This document shows positions 7,691 through 14,427 of a stretch of 21,733 nucleotides of DNA, in pieces; the stretch's first letter is position 1, and each line of letters begins with the position of its first letter. The notes below the pieces were generated by a model. It searched no databases and was not told the DNA's origin. It was given only the letters and a program-made list of their open reading frames with translations. Origin of the DNA: UBA5336 sp039198685 (lineage in GTDB: Bacteria; Pseudomonadota; Alphaproteobacteria; Caulobacterales; Hyphomonadaceae); contig JBCCTK010000041.1 in the NCBI GenBank assembly GCA_039198685.1, positions 1 through 21,733 of the forward strand. Direction: 5' to 3'. The translations under genes were made by a program, and so were the position numbers.

Positions 7691-8270
7691 AGTCTACAGC
7701 GAAAACCCTGTTCAGCGAACTTGCCAAAACGTTCCGAGTTTCTGTCGAGCATGGCGTCAAATAATCGTTTGAGCCGGAACTGATAACATATTGGAATCTC
7801 GGCTCGAATTCTTTAAAGTCGTATGCTACGACATCTATGAGTATTTCCTGATCGATTGAGTTACGCAGAGCTACCTGCATCCCGCTAGAGGTTCTTCGGG
7901 CTCGGCAATAAAGTTGTTCGGCAGTTGGTTCTAATTCCGATCCATCAATTTCTATCTCTCTTGAGCAGAAACTAGATTTAGCGGAACGACAGAATGCAGA
8001 CACTGAAATGGTGTTATCAAACGCGAATTGCGGAAAATCTTCAATGGGCAACTCCGCTGGGCAGAATTCAGATATCCGATCGTCATTTACGACGTTCTGT
8101 TCGCATAACCATTGCCACTGTTCACAGTTTCCGTATCCCCGTTTGCATTGCAATTGAGCGCAATACAAGCCTTCCGAGCATGAGTGTACTCGGTAATTCT
8201 GATACCAATTTAGTACAGAGATGGTCGCTAAAGTGAAGAACGCCAATCCAGCTATTGGCCATTTTAGCAT
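7689..8270 (-). CDS. Membrane-anchored Cys-rich protein, candidate immunity partner
   Basis: I do not recognise a family. The 193-residue protein has one N-terminal hydrophobic segment (about residues 3-20), which could be an anchor or a signal peptide, followed by a domain with about ten cysteines, mostly in the first 130 residues. That content suggests disulfide bonds and location in the periplasm. Its ATG lies inside the end of the upstream gene (ATGCTAA, 8264-8270), so translation is probably coupled. The gene is visibly richer in A+T than its neighbours, a sign of acquisition. A small gene directly downstream of and overlapping an Rhs-tip gene is the classic place for an immunity protein. 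The role is inferred from position and localisation only. Confidence 0.6.
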   Translation of the reverse strand: MLKWPIAGLAFFTLATISVLNWYQNYRVHSCSEGLYCAQLQCKRGYGNCEQWQWLCEQNVVNDDRISEFCPAELPIEDFPQFAFDNTISVSAFCRSAKSSFCSREIEIDGSELEPTAEQLYCRARRTSSGMQVALRNSIDQEILIDVVAYDFKEFEPRFQYVISSGSNDYLTPCSTETRNVLASSLNRVFAVD

Positions 8271-9007
8271 TGATTGCAGGGCACCATGACGACGCCACCC
8301 AGAGTTGGCACCGGCCTGTTAACTGGGATGGGTTGTCCCATCGATTGAGAAGAGAGCCCGGTCACATTTGGTGCAACATTTCTGAGAAACTGTTCACCGG
8401 TGATTGGTGTGGCGCGAAAGTTGTTGCGCATAACACTGTTCACGGCGTCACCTGGCGTTGTAACGCCCGGGCCCACCATTTCAACAAACGCTCGGTCTCC
8501 AATCGCATTAGACAGGTAGTCTTCAGCGAATCCTCTGGAAGACGCCCCCTGGGTCATCTCTTGTAAAGATCCCAATTCGTTGCCTAGAACACCGTTAGCC
8601 ATTGATGCCCCGACATGTTTCAGGTCTACCCATCCCTCGGATGTATACATGTATCTTTGACCACCTGCGCCAGGCAACCCGCTTTGAAACGCATTGCCAC
8701 CATTAGCATTCGGAATGAGGTTTGTTCCGGAGAACCCGGCATTGAAGGTTGATACGAGATCGCCTGGCTCTACGAAACTATTCATTCTAGCCATATCTGC
8801 ATCGGTTACTGAATCTAGAGATGTTTCATAGCCACTAATGCTGTCGGAGCAATCGGCACCACCATCCTCATTATGATTGCAAACGATTTCCATCCCCGTT
8901 GGGTCAGTCGCATTCACTGGATCATTCGCCACATACCCCGCCTGCGCAGGCGCGGCCCAGACCACCAAAACCAGAAGCAACCCATAAATCTTCGTAAGAT
9001 GGCGCAT
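8264..9007 (-). CDS. Secreted orphan Rhs-tip protein, putative polymorphic toxin
   Basis: The 247-residue product begins with a clear signal peptide (residues 1-23, cleavage after APAQA). This is joined at once to YVANDPVNATDPTGM (25-39), the last stretch of an Rhs/YD-repeat-associated core; the rest of the Rhs shell is absent. A variable region follows: a Gly/Asn-rich linker (about 85-117) and a domain with W126, D128, H131, E150, the ED pair 162-163 and SN 166-167, plausible active-site residues that I cannot assign to a named toxin fold. The end is Cys-rich (VPCNQC). ATG at 9007 is preceded by AGGGGA and starts exactly at the signal peptide. It overlaps its downstream partner by 7 nt. Toxin activity is inferred. 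Confidence 0.62.
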   Translation of the reverse strand: MRHLTKIYGLLLVLVVWAAPAQAGYVANDPVNATDPTGMEIVCNHNEDGGADCSDSISGYETSLDSVTDADMARMNSFVEPGDLVSTFNAGFSGTNLIPNANGGNAFQSGLPGAGGQRYMYTSEGWVDLKHVGASMANGVLGNELGSLQEMTQGASSRGFAEDYLSNAIGDRAFVEMVGPGVTTPGDAVNSVMRNNFRATPITGEQFLRNVAPNVTGLSSQSMGQPIPVNRPVPTLGGVVMVPCNQC

Positions 9008-9014
9008 CACCGTT

Positions 9015-9069
9015 CCCCTATGACCAGCGTTGTGCGACGCTAACTCAGAGTTGCGCGCTGGACTAGGGG
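9015..9069. promoter_or_regulatory. Divergent intergenic region with dyad symmetry
   Basis: The 69-bp gap between the divergently read Rhs-tip and transglutaminase-like genes is nearly symmetric. The arm at 9015-9029 (CCCCTATGACCAGCG) is inverted at 9056-9069 (CGCTGGACTAGGGG) with a small internal difference, and each arm carries the AGGGG ribosome site of its own gene. A perfect AACTC-A-GAGTT palindrome lies between them at 9042-9052. It could be a shared operator or a sign that both 5' ends derive from one duplicated leader. No clear -35/-10 boxes can be assigned. Confidence 0.4.
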
Positions 9070-9076
9070 ACAATCC

Positions 9077-10078
9077 GTGGTGTTACGAAGTCTTATTATT
9101 TCGCTCGCCTCGCTGGCGTGGTCGCTCGCAGCTCTGGCGAATGTCAGCCGCCCCGATCTTCCTGAGAGCGGCGACCTATCGGACACGCTGGAAACCCTGC
9201 TGAGCGTTCCCGAAGACGAGATCGACCTCACCTGGTCCAAGCTCGTCGTGGACAGCCTCATCGACCCCGAAGCGGATATCGAAGATACTTACGCCACCAT
9301 CAATGCCATGGCCCTCGCGGTGTCTTACCTCGCCGGGCCAGACGCCAGCGCAGCCCAGCATGTTGCGACGCTGCGCGCCTATATCTACCAAGCCGGGCCG
9401 TGGAATGGCGACCAGCCGTTTGACTATGACTTCGATGATCCGATGGGCCTTAGCGCCAGCCATAAGAGCCTGCACCGCTACCTCACCACCAAGAAGGGCA
9501 ATTGCATAAACATGCCCTTCCTGTTCCTGGCGATTGGCGAGCAGCTCGGCGTCGAGATGAACGCCACCACGGCGCCGCGCCATGTGTTCATTCAGTTCGA
9601 AGACCCGGCGACGGGAGAGGTACAACATCTGGAAACGACCAGCGGCGCCATGCCCCAAAGGCTGGTCTGGCAGCGCCAAATCATGCCGATGAGCGACCGC
9701 GCCATTGAGAGCGGGATGTACTTCCAGCGCCTTTCAAAACGCCAGCAGGTCGCGCTCATGGGAGAAGCGTTTCTGCACCTTGCGGGAGAGCAGTCTGACC
9801 ACGAAGAGATATTGGAACTGACGGACTTCATTCTCGACGTCTTCCCGCAATCGGACAATGCGTTGCTGCACCGGATGCAAGCAAGCCGTCACCTCATCCG
9901 AAGTGAGATACTACCGCGCTACAATAGCCCAGACGTGATGCGGCCTGACGTGATCGGCCAGTTCAATGAATGGGCCGTGCTTCATGACACCGCCATTGAC
10001 GCCCTGAGCCAAAATGGCTGGCAGCCCTATGTACAGACCGAGCATGTCGTGACGCCCGGAGAAGGAAGGCCAAAATGA
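9077..10078 (+). CDS. Secreted transglutaminase-like (SirB1/TG-core) protein
   Basis: The 333-residue protein starts with a signal peptide (residues 1-21, cleavage after LAALA). The central domain shows the transglutaminase-like catalytic order: KKGNCINMP with C143, APRHVFIQF with H169, and LETTSG with E186 as the probable third residue. The YDFDDPMG and YLTTKKG segments are those of the SirB1-like group. C-terminal helices (about 210-300) resemble the TPR-like tail often present there. Such domains can cleave or cross-link peptide bonds; the substrate is unknown, presumably periplasmic. The start is GTG at 9077 (a second GTG follows), with AGGGGAC 7 bp upstream. It lies back to back with the Rhs-tip gene across a symmetric leader and ends 8 bp from convergent fabI. 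Confidence 0.78.
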   Translation: MVLRSLIISLASLAWSLAALANVSRPDLPESGDLSDTLETLLSVPEDEIDLTWSKLVVDSLIDPEADIEDTYATINAMALAVSYLAGPDASAAQHVATLRAYIYQAGPWNGDQPFDYDFDDPMGLSASHKSLHRYLTTKKGNCINMPFLFLAIGEQLGVEMNATTAPRHVFIQFEDPATGEVQHLETTSGAMPQRLVWQRQIMPMSDRAIESGMYFQRLSKRQQVALMGEAFLHLAGEQSDHEEILELTDFILDVFPQSDNALLHRMQASRHLIRSEILPRYNSPDVMRPDVIGQFNEWAVLHDTAIDALSQNGWQPYVQTEHVVTPGEGRPK

Positions 10079-10086
10079 ATGCCCTC

Positions 10087-10899
10087 CTACTCCCCCAAAT
10101 CCGGCACACCGACGGCGTGGAAGCCCGCGTCCACGTGCATCACTTCCCCGGCGATGGAGTGGCCGAGGTCTGAAAGCAGATAGAGGGCGGCCCCGGCGAC
10201 GCCTTCCATGCGCGTGTCTTCCTTTAGCAGGGACCAATCCCGGCCGGTGCCCATCAGGCTTTTGCCGCCGCGAATACCCGCCAGGCTCAGCGTGCGCATG
10301 GCGCCGGCGCTGATCGCGTTCACGCGGATGCCCTGGGGGCCGAGGTCGCGCGCGGCATAGCGCGTGCTGGCCTCCAGCGCGGCCTTGGCGACGCCCATGA
10401 CATTATAGCTCGGCACGGTGCGCTCTGCGCCCAGATACGTCATGCAGACCATTGCGCCGCCGTTCGGCATCAATTCGGCGCCCCGGCGCGCGCAGTCGAT
10501 GAAGCTGTAGACCGAAATGTCCATGGCGCGGCGAAACCCTTCGCGCGTCGTGTTGGCCACCATTGATCCCTGTAACTCGTCCTTGCCGGCAAAGTCGATG
10601 GAGTGGACCAGGAAATCAATGGCGCCCCATTTGTCTTTCACCTGGGCGAAGGCGGCGTCCATGGAGGCGTCATCGGTCACGTCAGCCGGGATCATCGTGT
10701 CCATGCCGATGGACTCGACCAGGGGGCGCACGCGGCGTTCCAGGCTCTCGCCCTGGTAGGTGAAGGCGATGTCGGCACCCTGGGCGGCGAGCTGTTTCGA
10801 GATGCCCCAGGCGATGGAATTCTGGTTCGCCACGCCCATTATGATGCCGCGCTTGCCGGCCATCAGGCTGCCCTCGGGCATCTTCCACTCATCGGCCAT
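10087..10899 (-). CDS. fabI: Enoyl-[acyl-carrier-protein] reductase FabI
   Basis: This 270-residue short-chain dehydrogenase family enzyme reduces enoyl-ACP to acyl-ACP in the last step of each fatty acid elongation cycle. It keeps the FabI-type NADH loop (GVANQNSIAWG, 22-32) and the FabI active site with Y155 and the Y165-x6-K172 pair (TYLGAERTVPSYNVMGVAK). The segment after the active site reads SAGAMRTL, where most homologues have SAGPIRTL; HSIDFAGKDEL replaces the more usual HAIAFSDKNEL. Both are mild variants that do not touch the catalytic residues. I prefer ATG at 10899 because AGGAGA lies 7 bp upstream; ATG at 10914 would put that ribosome site inside the gene. It appears monocistronic. 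Confidence 0.93.
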   Translation of the reverse strand: MADEWKMPEGSLMAGKRGIIMGVANQNSIAWGISKQLAAQGADIAFTYQGESLERRVRPLVESIGMDTMIPADVTDDASMDAAFAQVKDKWGAIDFLVHSIDFAGKDELQGSMVANTTREGFRRAMDISVYSFIDCARRGAELMPNGGAMVCMTYLGAERTVPSYNVMGVAKAALEASTRYAARDLGPQGIRVNAISAGAMRTLSLAGIRGGKSLMGTGRDWSLLKEDTRMEGVAGAALYLLSDLGHSIAGEVMHVDAGFHAVGVPDLGE

Positions 10900-10944
10900 G
10901 GCGCGTCTCCTCATTGCGTTGGTTTGCCGGGCATTTGGCTAGAA

Positions 10945-10960
10945 CATTCCGCACGGAATG
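10945..10960. promoter_or_regulatory. Inverted repeat upstream of fabI, candidate operator
   Basis: CATTCCG-CA-CGGAATG is a perfect 7-bp dyad with a 2-bp centre, 46-61 bp before the fabI start. It is about 110 bp before the divergent secreted-protein gene. The position fits a regulator site for fabI, but the binding protein is unknown and the match to a known fatty-acid regulator box is not claimed. Confidence 0.35.
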
Positions 10961-11068
10961 GGAACCATGGTGGATAGGCGATGGACGCCCATTTCGGCTA
11001 TCAGGCGAATCCGGCACGGTTTCTGCTTTCTTACTTCCAGAGCGGGAATCAGGGCGGGACATTTACCA

Positions 11069-11644
11069 ATGCAGTTGATGGGGCGACTTTCATGTTTGGC
11101 AGCGGTCCTGCTGGTGGCCTGTTTTTCCGCCCAAGCGGATGTCAGCCACCGGGTGAATTTTTCGGTTGGACCGCAGATCATTGTCTGGACCAGCACGGGT
11201 GAAATCCACCAAGGCGAGACCGTATTGCTTGGCATGGACGGACGCGCGCTTGGCAATCCTGCCGCGACCAACCAACGGGTTCTCGCCGGCACGCTGGTGC
11301 CCGTCTCAACGTCCCCGACAGTGCCAACGCGGATGCAGGTGCGCGTGGCCACCAACACGTCTTTCGAGATCAAGGTTCTGAGCGAAGATACCACCGCATG
11401 GCGCGCGCAGGTGAAACTCCTCGCGGCCGGGTCAAAGGCCAACACGGCAGGACTGAGACTTAACCAAGAAGTTGAGATCGGACCGGACCGGCCGAATACG
11501 GTCCTGGTATCTGCACCAAACCGAACGGCCGCCCTGCGGGGCGCGCCTGCCGACCAGGCGCTTGGCTTCGAAATCTCGCTTACACCCCTTCATTCCGACA
11601 CTGGGGGACAAGCACCCCGGATTTTTTTCGCCCCTCAGCGTTGA
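11069..11644 (+). CDS. Secreted hypothetical protein, paralogue of the next gene
   Basis: No named family recognised. The 191-residue protein has a signal peptide (about 1-23, cleavage after FSAQA) and a mature domain that looks all-beta. Three short blocks, in the same order, recur in the next gene: VGPQIIVWT here against VQGAVIVWS there, VLAGTLVPV against VVTGTLLST, and VATNTSFEI against VASNVPFSI. The two are therefore probably diverged tandem duplicates. The layout is reminiscent of spore-coat-U/fimbrial-type secreted domains, but the cysteine pattern of that family is missing, so I do not assign it. The open frame extends to 10958, but ATG at 11069 begins the signal peptide and has GGGCGGG upstream. 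ATG at 11078 is an alternative. Confidence 0.72.
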   Translation: MQLMGRLSCLAAVLLVACFSAQADVSHRVNFSVGPQIIVWTSTGEIHQGETVLLGMDGRALGNPAATNQRVLAGTLVPVSTSPTVPTRMQVRVATNTSFEIKVLSEDTTAWRAQVKLLAAGSKANTAGLRLNQEVEIGPDRPNTVLVSAPNRTAALRGAPADQALGFEISLTPLHSDTGGQAPRIFFAPQR

Positions 11645-11678
11645 TTTTACGATCTACGTTAGGAAACGCCTAAACCCA

Positions 11679-12527
11679 ATGTGGTTTCTAAGCTTGATGT
11701 GGCGTTTTCTTTCGTGTTCCAGCCTAACCGCGCTTGCTGGCCTGATGCTGCCCCTGGGGGCGGGGGCCGATATTCAAGACCGGCCCGGCTTCAATGTGCA
11801 GGGCGCTGTCATCGTGTGGAGCGCCGATGAGGGCGGCAGCGCGCCAACGGTTGTTGATTTCATAATCGACTCCGCTTCAGGCACGGGAAACGATGCCGAC
11901 CTGATCGCCGAAGACACCCATACGGTGGTTACGGGTACCCTACTCTCAACATTCGATGCGCCGAATTCGGCTGGGACGATGCCTTTCCGGATAGAGGATA
12001 CGGGCGGTGGCGACTTCGTGACCGACACCAATTCCGACGGCATCACCAATGCCGATGACAGCTTCTCACCATTGGACCTGGACCAGAATACGGCGGCGCG
12101 GGTGGATGGAACCACGTCACGGTCTAGCTTCTATGTCGCTTCGAACGTGCCTTTCTCAATCGACGCCCAGAGCCAGTTTGGCGGGCCAAATACCGATCTG
12201 ATCTTCCTGTTTATAACCAGCTTGAACATGGAAGTGACGCTCAGCGGCGACGACGGTCTCGCCTTTGGAAGCCAAGCTCAGTTTCCCCATTCGGCGGGCC
12301 CCCAAGGCGGCGTCACATCGTTTCCGAACCTGTTCAGCCTCTTGTTCGGGCAAAATATTTTCACGGGTAATCAGCGTACTGCTGTAGGGCGCGGGACGTT
12401 GGCGGACCAGTCAGTCCGGTTTGACCTGGCCTACTCCGTCGGCGCCCAAAGCCTGCAGGGATACGATCTTTCGCTCGGCACTTTCGACTTCGAAGTCGAG
12501 ATTACCTATACGGTCTTTATTCCCTAA
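11679..12527 (+). CDS. Secreted beta-rich protein with dockerin-like calcium loop
   Basis: No named family recognised. The 282-residue protein has a signal peptide (about 1-30, cleavage after LGAGA) and a beta-rich mature part sharing three ordered blocks with the preceding gene. Between the second and third block it carries DTNSDGITNADD (116-127), which fits the dockerin/EF-hand calcium loop with acidic or Asn ligands at positions 1, 3, 5, 9 and 12. The preceding paralogue lacks this insert. The end, YDLSLGTFDFEVEITYTVF, is a run of beta strands. ATG at 11679 is chosen for the signal peptide; AGGAA at 11661 is rather far, so ATG at 11697 remains possible. The frame reaches into the previous gene, but that part is noncoding shadow. 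Its stop interlocks with the convergent ParA gene. Confidence 0.74.
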   Translation: MWFLSLMWRFLSCSSLTALAGLMLPLGAGADIQDRPGFNVQGAVIVWSADEGGSAPTVVDFIIDSASGTGNDADLIAEDTHTVVTGTLLSTFDAPNSAGTMPFRIEDTGGGDFVTDTNSDGITNADDSFSPLDLDQNTAARVDGTTSRSSFYVASNVPFSIDAQSQFGGPNTDLIFLFITSLNMEVTLSGDDGLAFGSQAQFPHSAGPQGGVTSFPNLFSLLFGQNIFTGNQRTAVGRGTLADQSVRFDLAYSVGAQSLQGYDLSLGTFDFEVEITYTVFIP

Positions 12528-13477
12528 TCCCGCCTCGCCCAGTTTACATCGGCTCGCGCTGCCATGAATCCGGTAAAGGCTTCGGCGAGGGACAGCACAT
12601 CACTTTTGACCTGGCCGCGATACCGGCTGCCAAAGCTATGGGTGCTATTGAGTTCTGTGCGTTCGAGATCGCGCGACAGAGACAGGCGCTGGCGAATCGG
12701 GTCTGAGAATGCGCGTCCATGCCAATCTGACCTTAGCGTGTCGAGTGTGCGTTTGTGGCTGCGTGAGCGAGCGGAAAACCGGGTGCAGACCACAAACTGA
12801 CGGGTCGGCAAAGCTGAGGCGTTAACGCCCAACCAGCCACTCATGGAAGGATGGGCCAACCACCGCAGGAACTGGTGAACGCCCCAGACCGACAAAGCCT
12901 CAGCCAGTGTCGGGGTCACATAATAATCTGCGAGTTTGAGCGCCGCACGACAAAGCGCAGACACGTGCGGGGGACAATCAATAATGACCACATCGGCGCT
13001 TGCTCGAACCAGTTGCGTGGCATCCAGGATCCGGTCTGCCAACTCATCACCGATCTCAAACCAGCCCTCACCGGGGCTGCGCTCCAGGTGGGGCTCCAGA
13101 AATCGCATGCCGGGATGGGCCGGTAATAGGGAGATCCACCCGCCTGGCTTGTCCCGTGCCCGCTTATAGGCAAGCTCTTCAACAACGGTGGAGTTGCGGG
13201 TTTCGACGACATCCTTCAGCGACAGGTCTTTCTGTTCAAATGCGGGTAGAAAATGATCGAGCACCGCCGCAACGCCGCGGCCCTGATTCAACTCGCGTTG
13301 GACACCATCACTTGTGAGCAGTGTTTCAGACAGGTTCGCCTGGGCGTCGAAGTCGCACAGTAGCACATGAAGCCCGTACTTGTAGGCCAAACCCTCGGCA
13401 AGCATGAGGGCGGTGGTCGACTTGCCGACACCGCCTTTCAGATTTGCCACAGCGACAATGGGGGGGCTGACGCCCAT
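12524..13477 (-). CDS. Stand-alone ParA-family ATPase
   Basis: The 317-residue protein has the deviant Walker A box KGGVGKST (14-21, signature Lys14), the switch LLCDFDAQAN and the Walker B-like VVIIDCPPHVS, so it is a ParA/Soj-type P-loop ATPase that binds DNA or membrane as an ATP dimer. The C-terminal part (FSARSRSHKRTLDTL and the following Arg-rich helices) resembles chromosome or plasmid partition ParA proteins. No ParB gene or repeated parS-like site is adjacent, so it is an orphan that may position another cargo or derive from an old mobile element. ATG at 13477 is preceded by AAGGGA. The stop overlaps the convergent secreted-protein stop (CTAA, 12524-12527). Confidence 0.85.
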   Translation of the reverse strand: MGVSPPIVAVANLKGGVGKSTTALMLAEGLAYKYGLHVLLCDFDAQANLSETLLTSDGVQRELNQGRGVAAVLDHFLPAFEQKDLSLKDVVETRNSTVVEELAYKRARDKPGGWISLLPAHPGMRFLEPHLERSPGEGWFEIGDELADRILDATQLVRASADVVIIDCPPHVSALCRAALKLADYYVTPTLAEALSVWGVHQFLRWLAHPSMSGWLGVNASALPTRQFVVCTRFSARSRSHKRTLDTLRSDWHGRAFSDPIRQRLSLSRDLERTELNSTHSFGSRYRGQVKSDVLSLAEAFTGFMAARADVNWARRD

Positions 13478-13521
13478 ACGAATCCCTTACCTCTCCATAT
13501 GAGATCAAAATCACAGTTTAG

Positions 13522-13541
13522 GGTGAGTTCCAAATCTCACC
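13522..13541. promoter_or_regulatory. Inverted repeat upstream of the ParA gene
   Basis: GGTGAG and CTCACC face each other across 8 bp, about 45-64 bp before the ParA start. A site of this size in the promoter region could serve autoregulation, which is known for ParA systems. It may equally be chance. No -10/-35 boxes can be assigned with confidence. Confidence 0.28.
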
Positions 13542-13566
13542 TGGACAGACGGAGCCTCAAGCACAC

Positions 13567-13598
13567 AAAAAAGCCTGCGAGGGCGTTTCCTCGCAGGC
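13567..13598 (-). terminator. Intrinsic terminator of the carbonic anhydrase-like gene
   Basis: On the minus strand a perfect 10-bp stem (GCCTGCGAGG, loop of 6, CCTCGCAGGC) is followed directly by six T residues, 27 bp after the stop at 13625. This is a textbook rho-independent terminator. It ends transcription of the iota-carbonic-anhydrase-like gene and separates it from the ParA gene that follows on the same strand. Confidence 0.93.
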
Positions 13599-13624
13599 CG
13601 TCAATCGAGTTGGGATACGGCCTA

Positions 13625-14164
13625 TTAAGGCGCGTAAGGCAGCGAGGAGTGGTGCAAGTTGATCTTAAGGTCACCATCTTCATCGGCGATGTAGCCGAAA
13701 GAAAATTCCACTTTGGTTTCGGATCCATCGGGGCCCGTGAAGAAATAGTTGCCCATTGACATGGCCGAGTCCGTATCTGTGAAGACAAGCACATCATCCC
13801 AGCGCACATTGGTCCAGCCGCTGATTGCGAAGCCTTTGTCTTCTGTGCCTTCCTTGCCGATGAAGTAGGCAAGCGCCTCATCAAACGACTCGCGGAACTG
13901 ATCGTCTGCAGCAAGCGTCGGCTTGAACATCACAGCGCTTTCACCATACGCATAAAGCGTATCGATGTGGTCGCGCGCACGAGATTCATAATCTCCGCCG
14001 GACTCGTGGACAGCCGCGATCGCAACGATGCCATCACCCCATGCTTTTTGGGCCGCAAGGACCTCGGCTTTGGTTACGCCGATCTCAACGTCTGCGACGG
14101 TTTTTTCTGCATGGGCACATGCGGCGAGTCCGATGGCGCTCACGCCGAGAAGGAAATGTTTCAT
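13625..14164 (-). CDS. Probable iota-class (COG4337) carbonic anhydrase, lipoprotein
   Basis: The 179-residue precursor has a lipobox LAAC (13-16) after a short hydrophobic start, so it is probably a lipoprotein; cleavage by signal peptidase I after AHA is the alternative. The mature part is an NTF2-like/SnoaL-type domain with blocks I associate with COG4337 iota carbonic anhydrases: VLAAQKAWGDGIV (35-47), FKPTLA (80-85), DKGFAI, FSFGYI and the closing HHSSLPY (171-177). This class hydrates CO2 without a metal in its characterised algal and cyanobacterial members. Homologues have been mislabelled phosphoribosyl-AMP cyclohydrolase. ATG at 14164 has AAGGAG 7 bp upstream. The gene stands alone and ends in a strong terminator. 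Confidence 0.74.
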   Translation of the reverse strand: MKHFLLGVSAIGLAACAHAEKTVADVEIGVTKAEVLAAQKAWGDGIVAIAAVHESGGDYESRARDHIDTLYAYGESAVMFKPTLAADDQFRESFDEALAYFIGKEGTEDKGFAISGWTNVRWDDVLVFTDTDSAMSMGNYFFTGPDGSETKVEFSFGYIADEDGDLKINLHHSSLPYAP

Positions 14165-14230
14165 CTCTCACTCCTTTCAGATTTGGTCCGTTGAAAAATG
14201 TGCCCAAGAGGACCGCTTACAAGTGAGTCT

Positions 14231-14242
14231 GAAAACGTTTTC
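14231..14242. promoter_or_regulatory. LacI-type operator-like palindrome
   Basis: GAAAACGTTTTC is a perfect 12-bp palindrome with the central CG and A/T-rich half-sites typical of LacI/GalR-family operators. It lies in the 263-bp divergent region, 67 bp before the carbonic anhydrase-like gene and about 185 bp before the barrel-protein gene. No LacI-family gene is in the window, and the rest of the region shows no other clear signal. Confidence 0.35.
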
Positions 14243-14427
14243 GGCGATGGCGTCGATAGTTTAAAGCTATTTATCAAACCGATTGCGCGAGCGCGATTTA
14301 GCTTTACGTCTATGATTGGCAGGAAGTCGATTAACGGTCGCTGTGATTTTGTATCCACAAGGGGCCTGCTTGGCTCGAAGGCCAAATGACGCTTGAGACA
14401 CCCCAATCGGCAGTTTCTGGGAGGCAG

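Noticed and set aside
7417..7752. 111-codon minus-strand open frame across the hairpin-rich spacer
   Set aside because: It overlaps the quinone reductase and Cys-rich genes in another frame, has Arg/Ser/Pro-rich low-complexity translation and no ribosome site; it is an effect of high GC and repeats.
10603..10977. Plus-strand open frame opposite the start of fabI
   Set aside because: It is the antisense shadow of a clear fabI gene with no ribosome site or recognisable domain.
11472..11678. Long N-terminal extension of the second secreted protein
   Set aside because: It runs through the end of the preceding gene in another frame; the signal peptide begins at 11679.
12524..13477. Complete ParAB partition locus or plasmid backbone
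   Set aside because: No ParB, replication gene or repeated parS/iteron sites are present; the neighbours are ordinary chromosomal genes.
13625..14164. Phosphoribosyl-AMP cyclohydrolase (HisI) as the function
   Set aside because: The zinc-binding cysteines of HisI are absent and the protein is exported; the blocks fit the iota carbonic anhydrase group instead.
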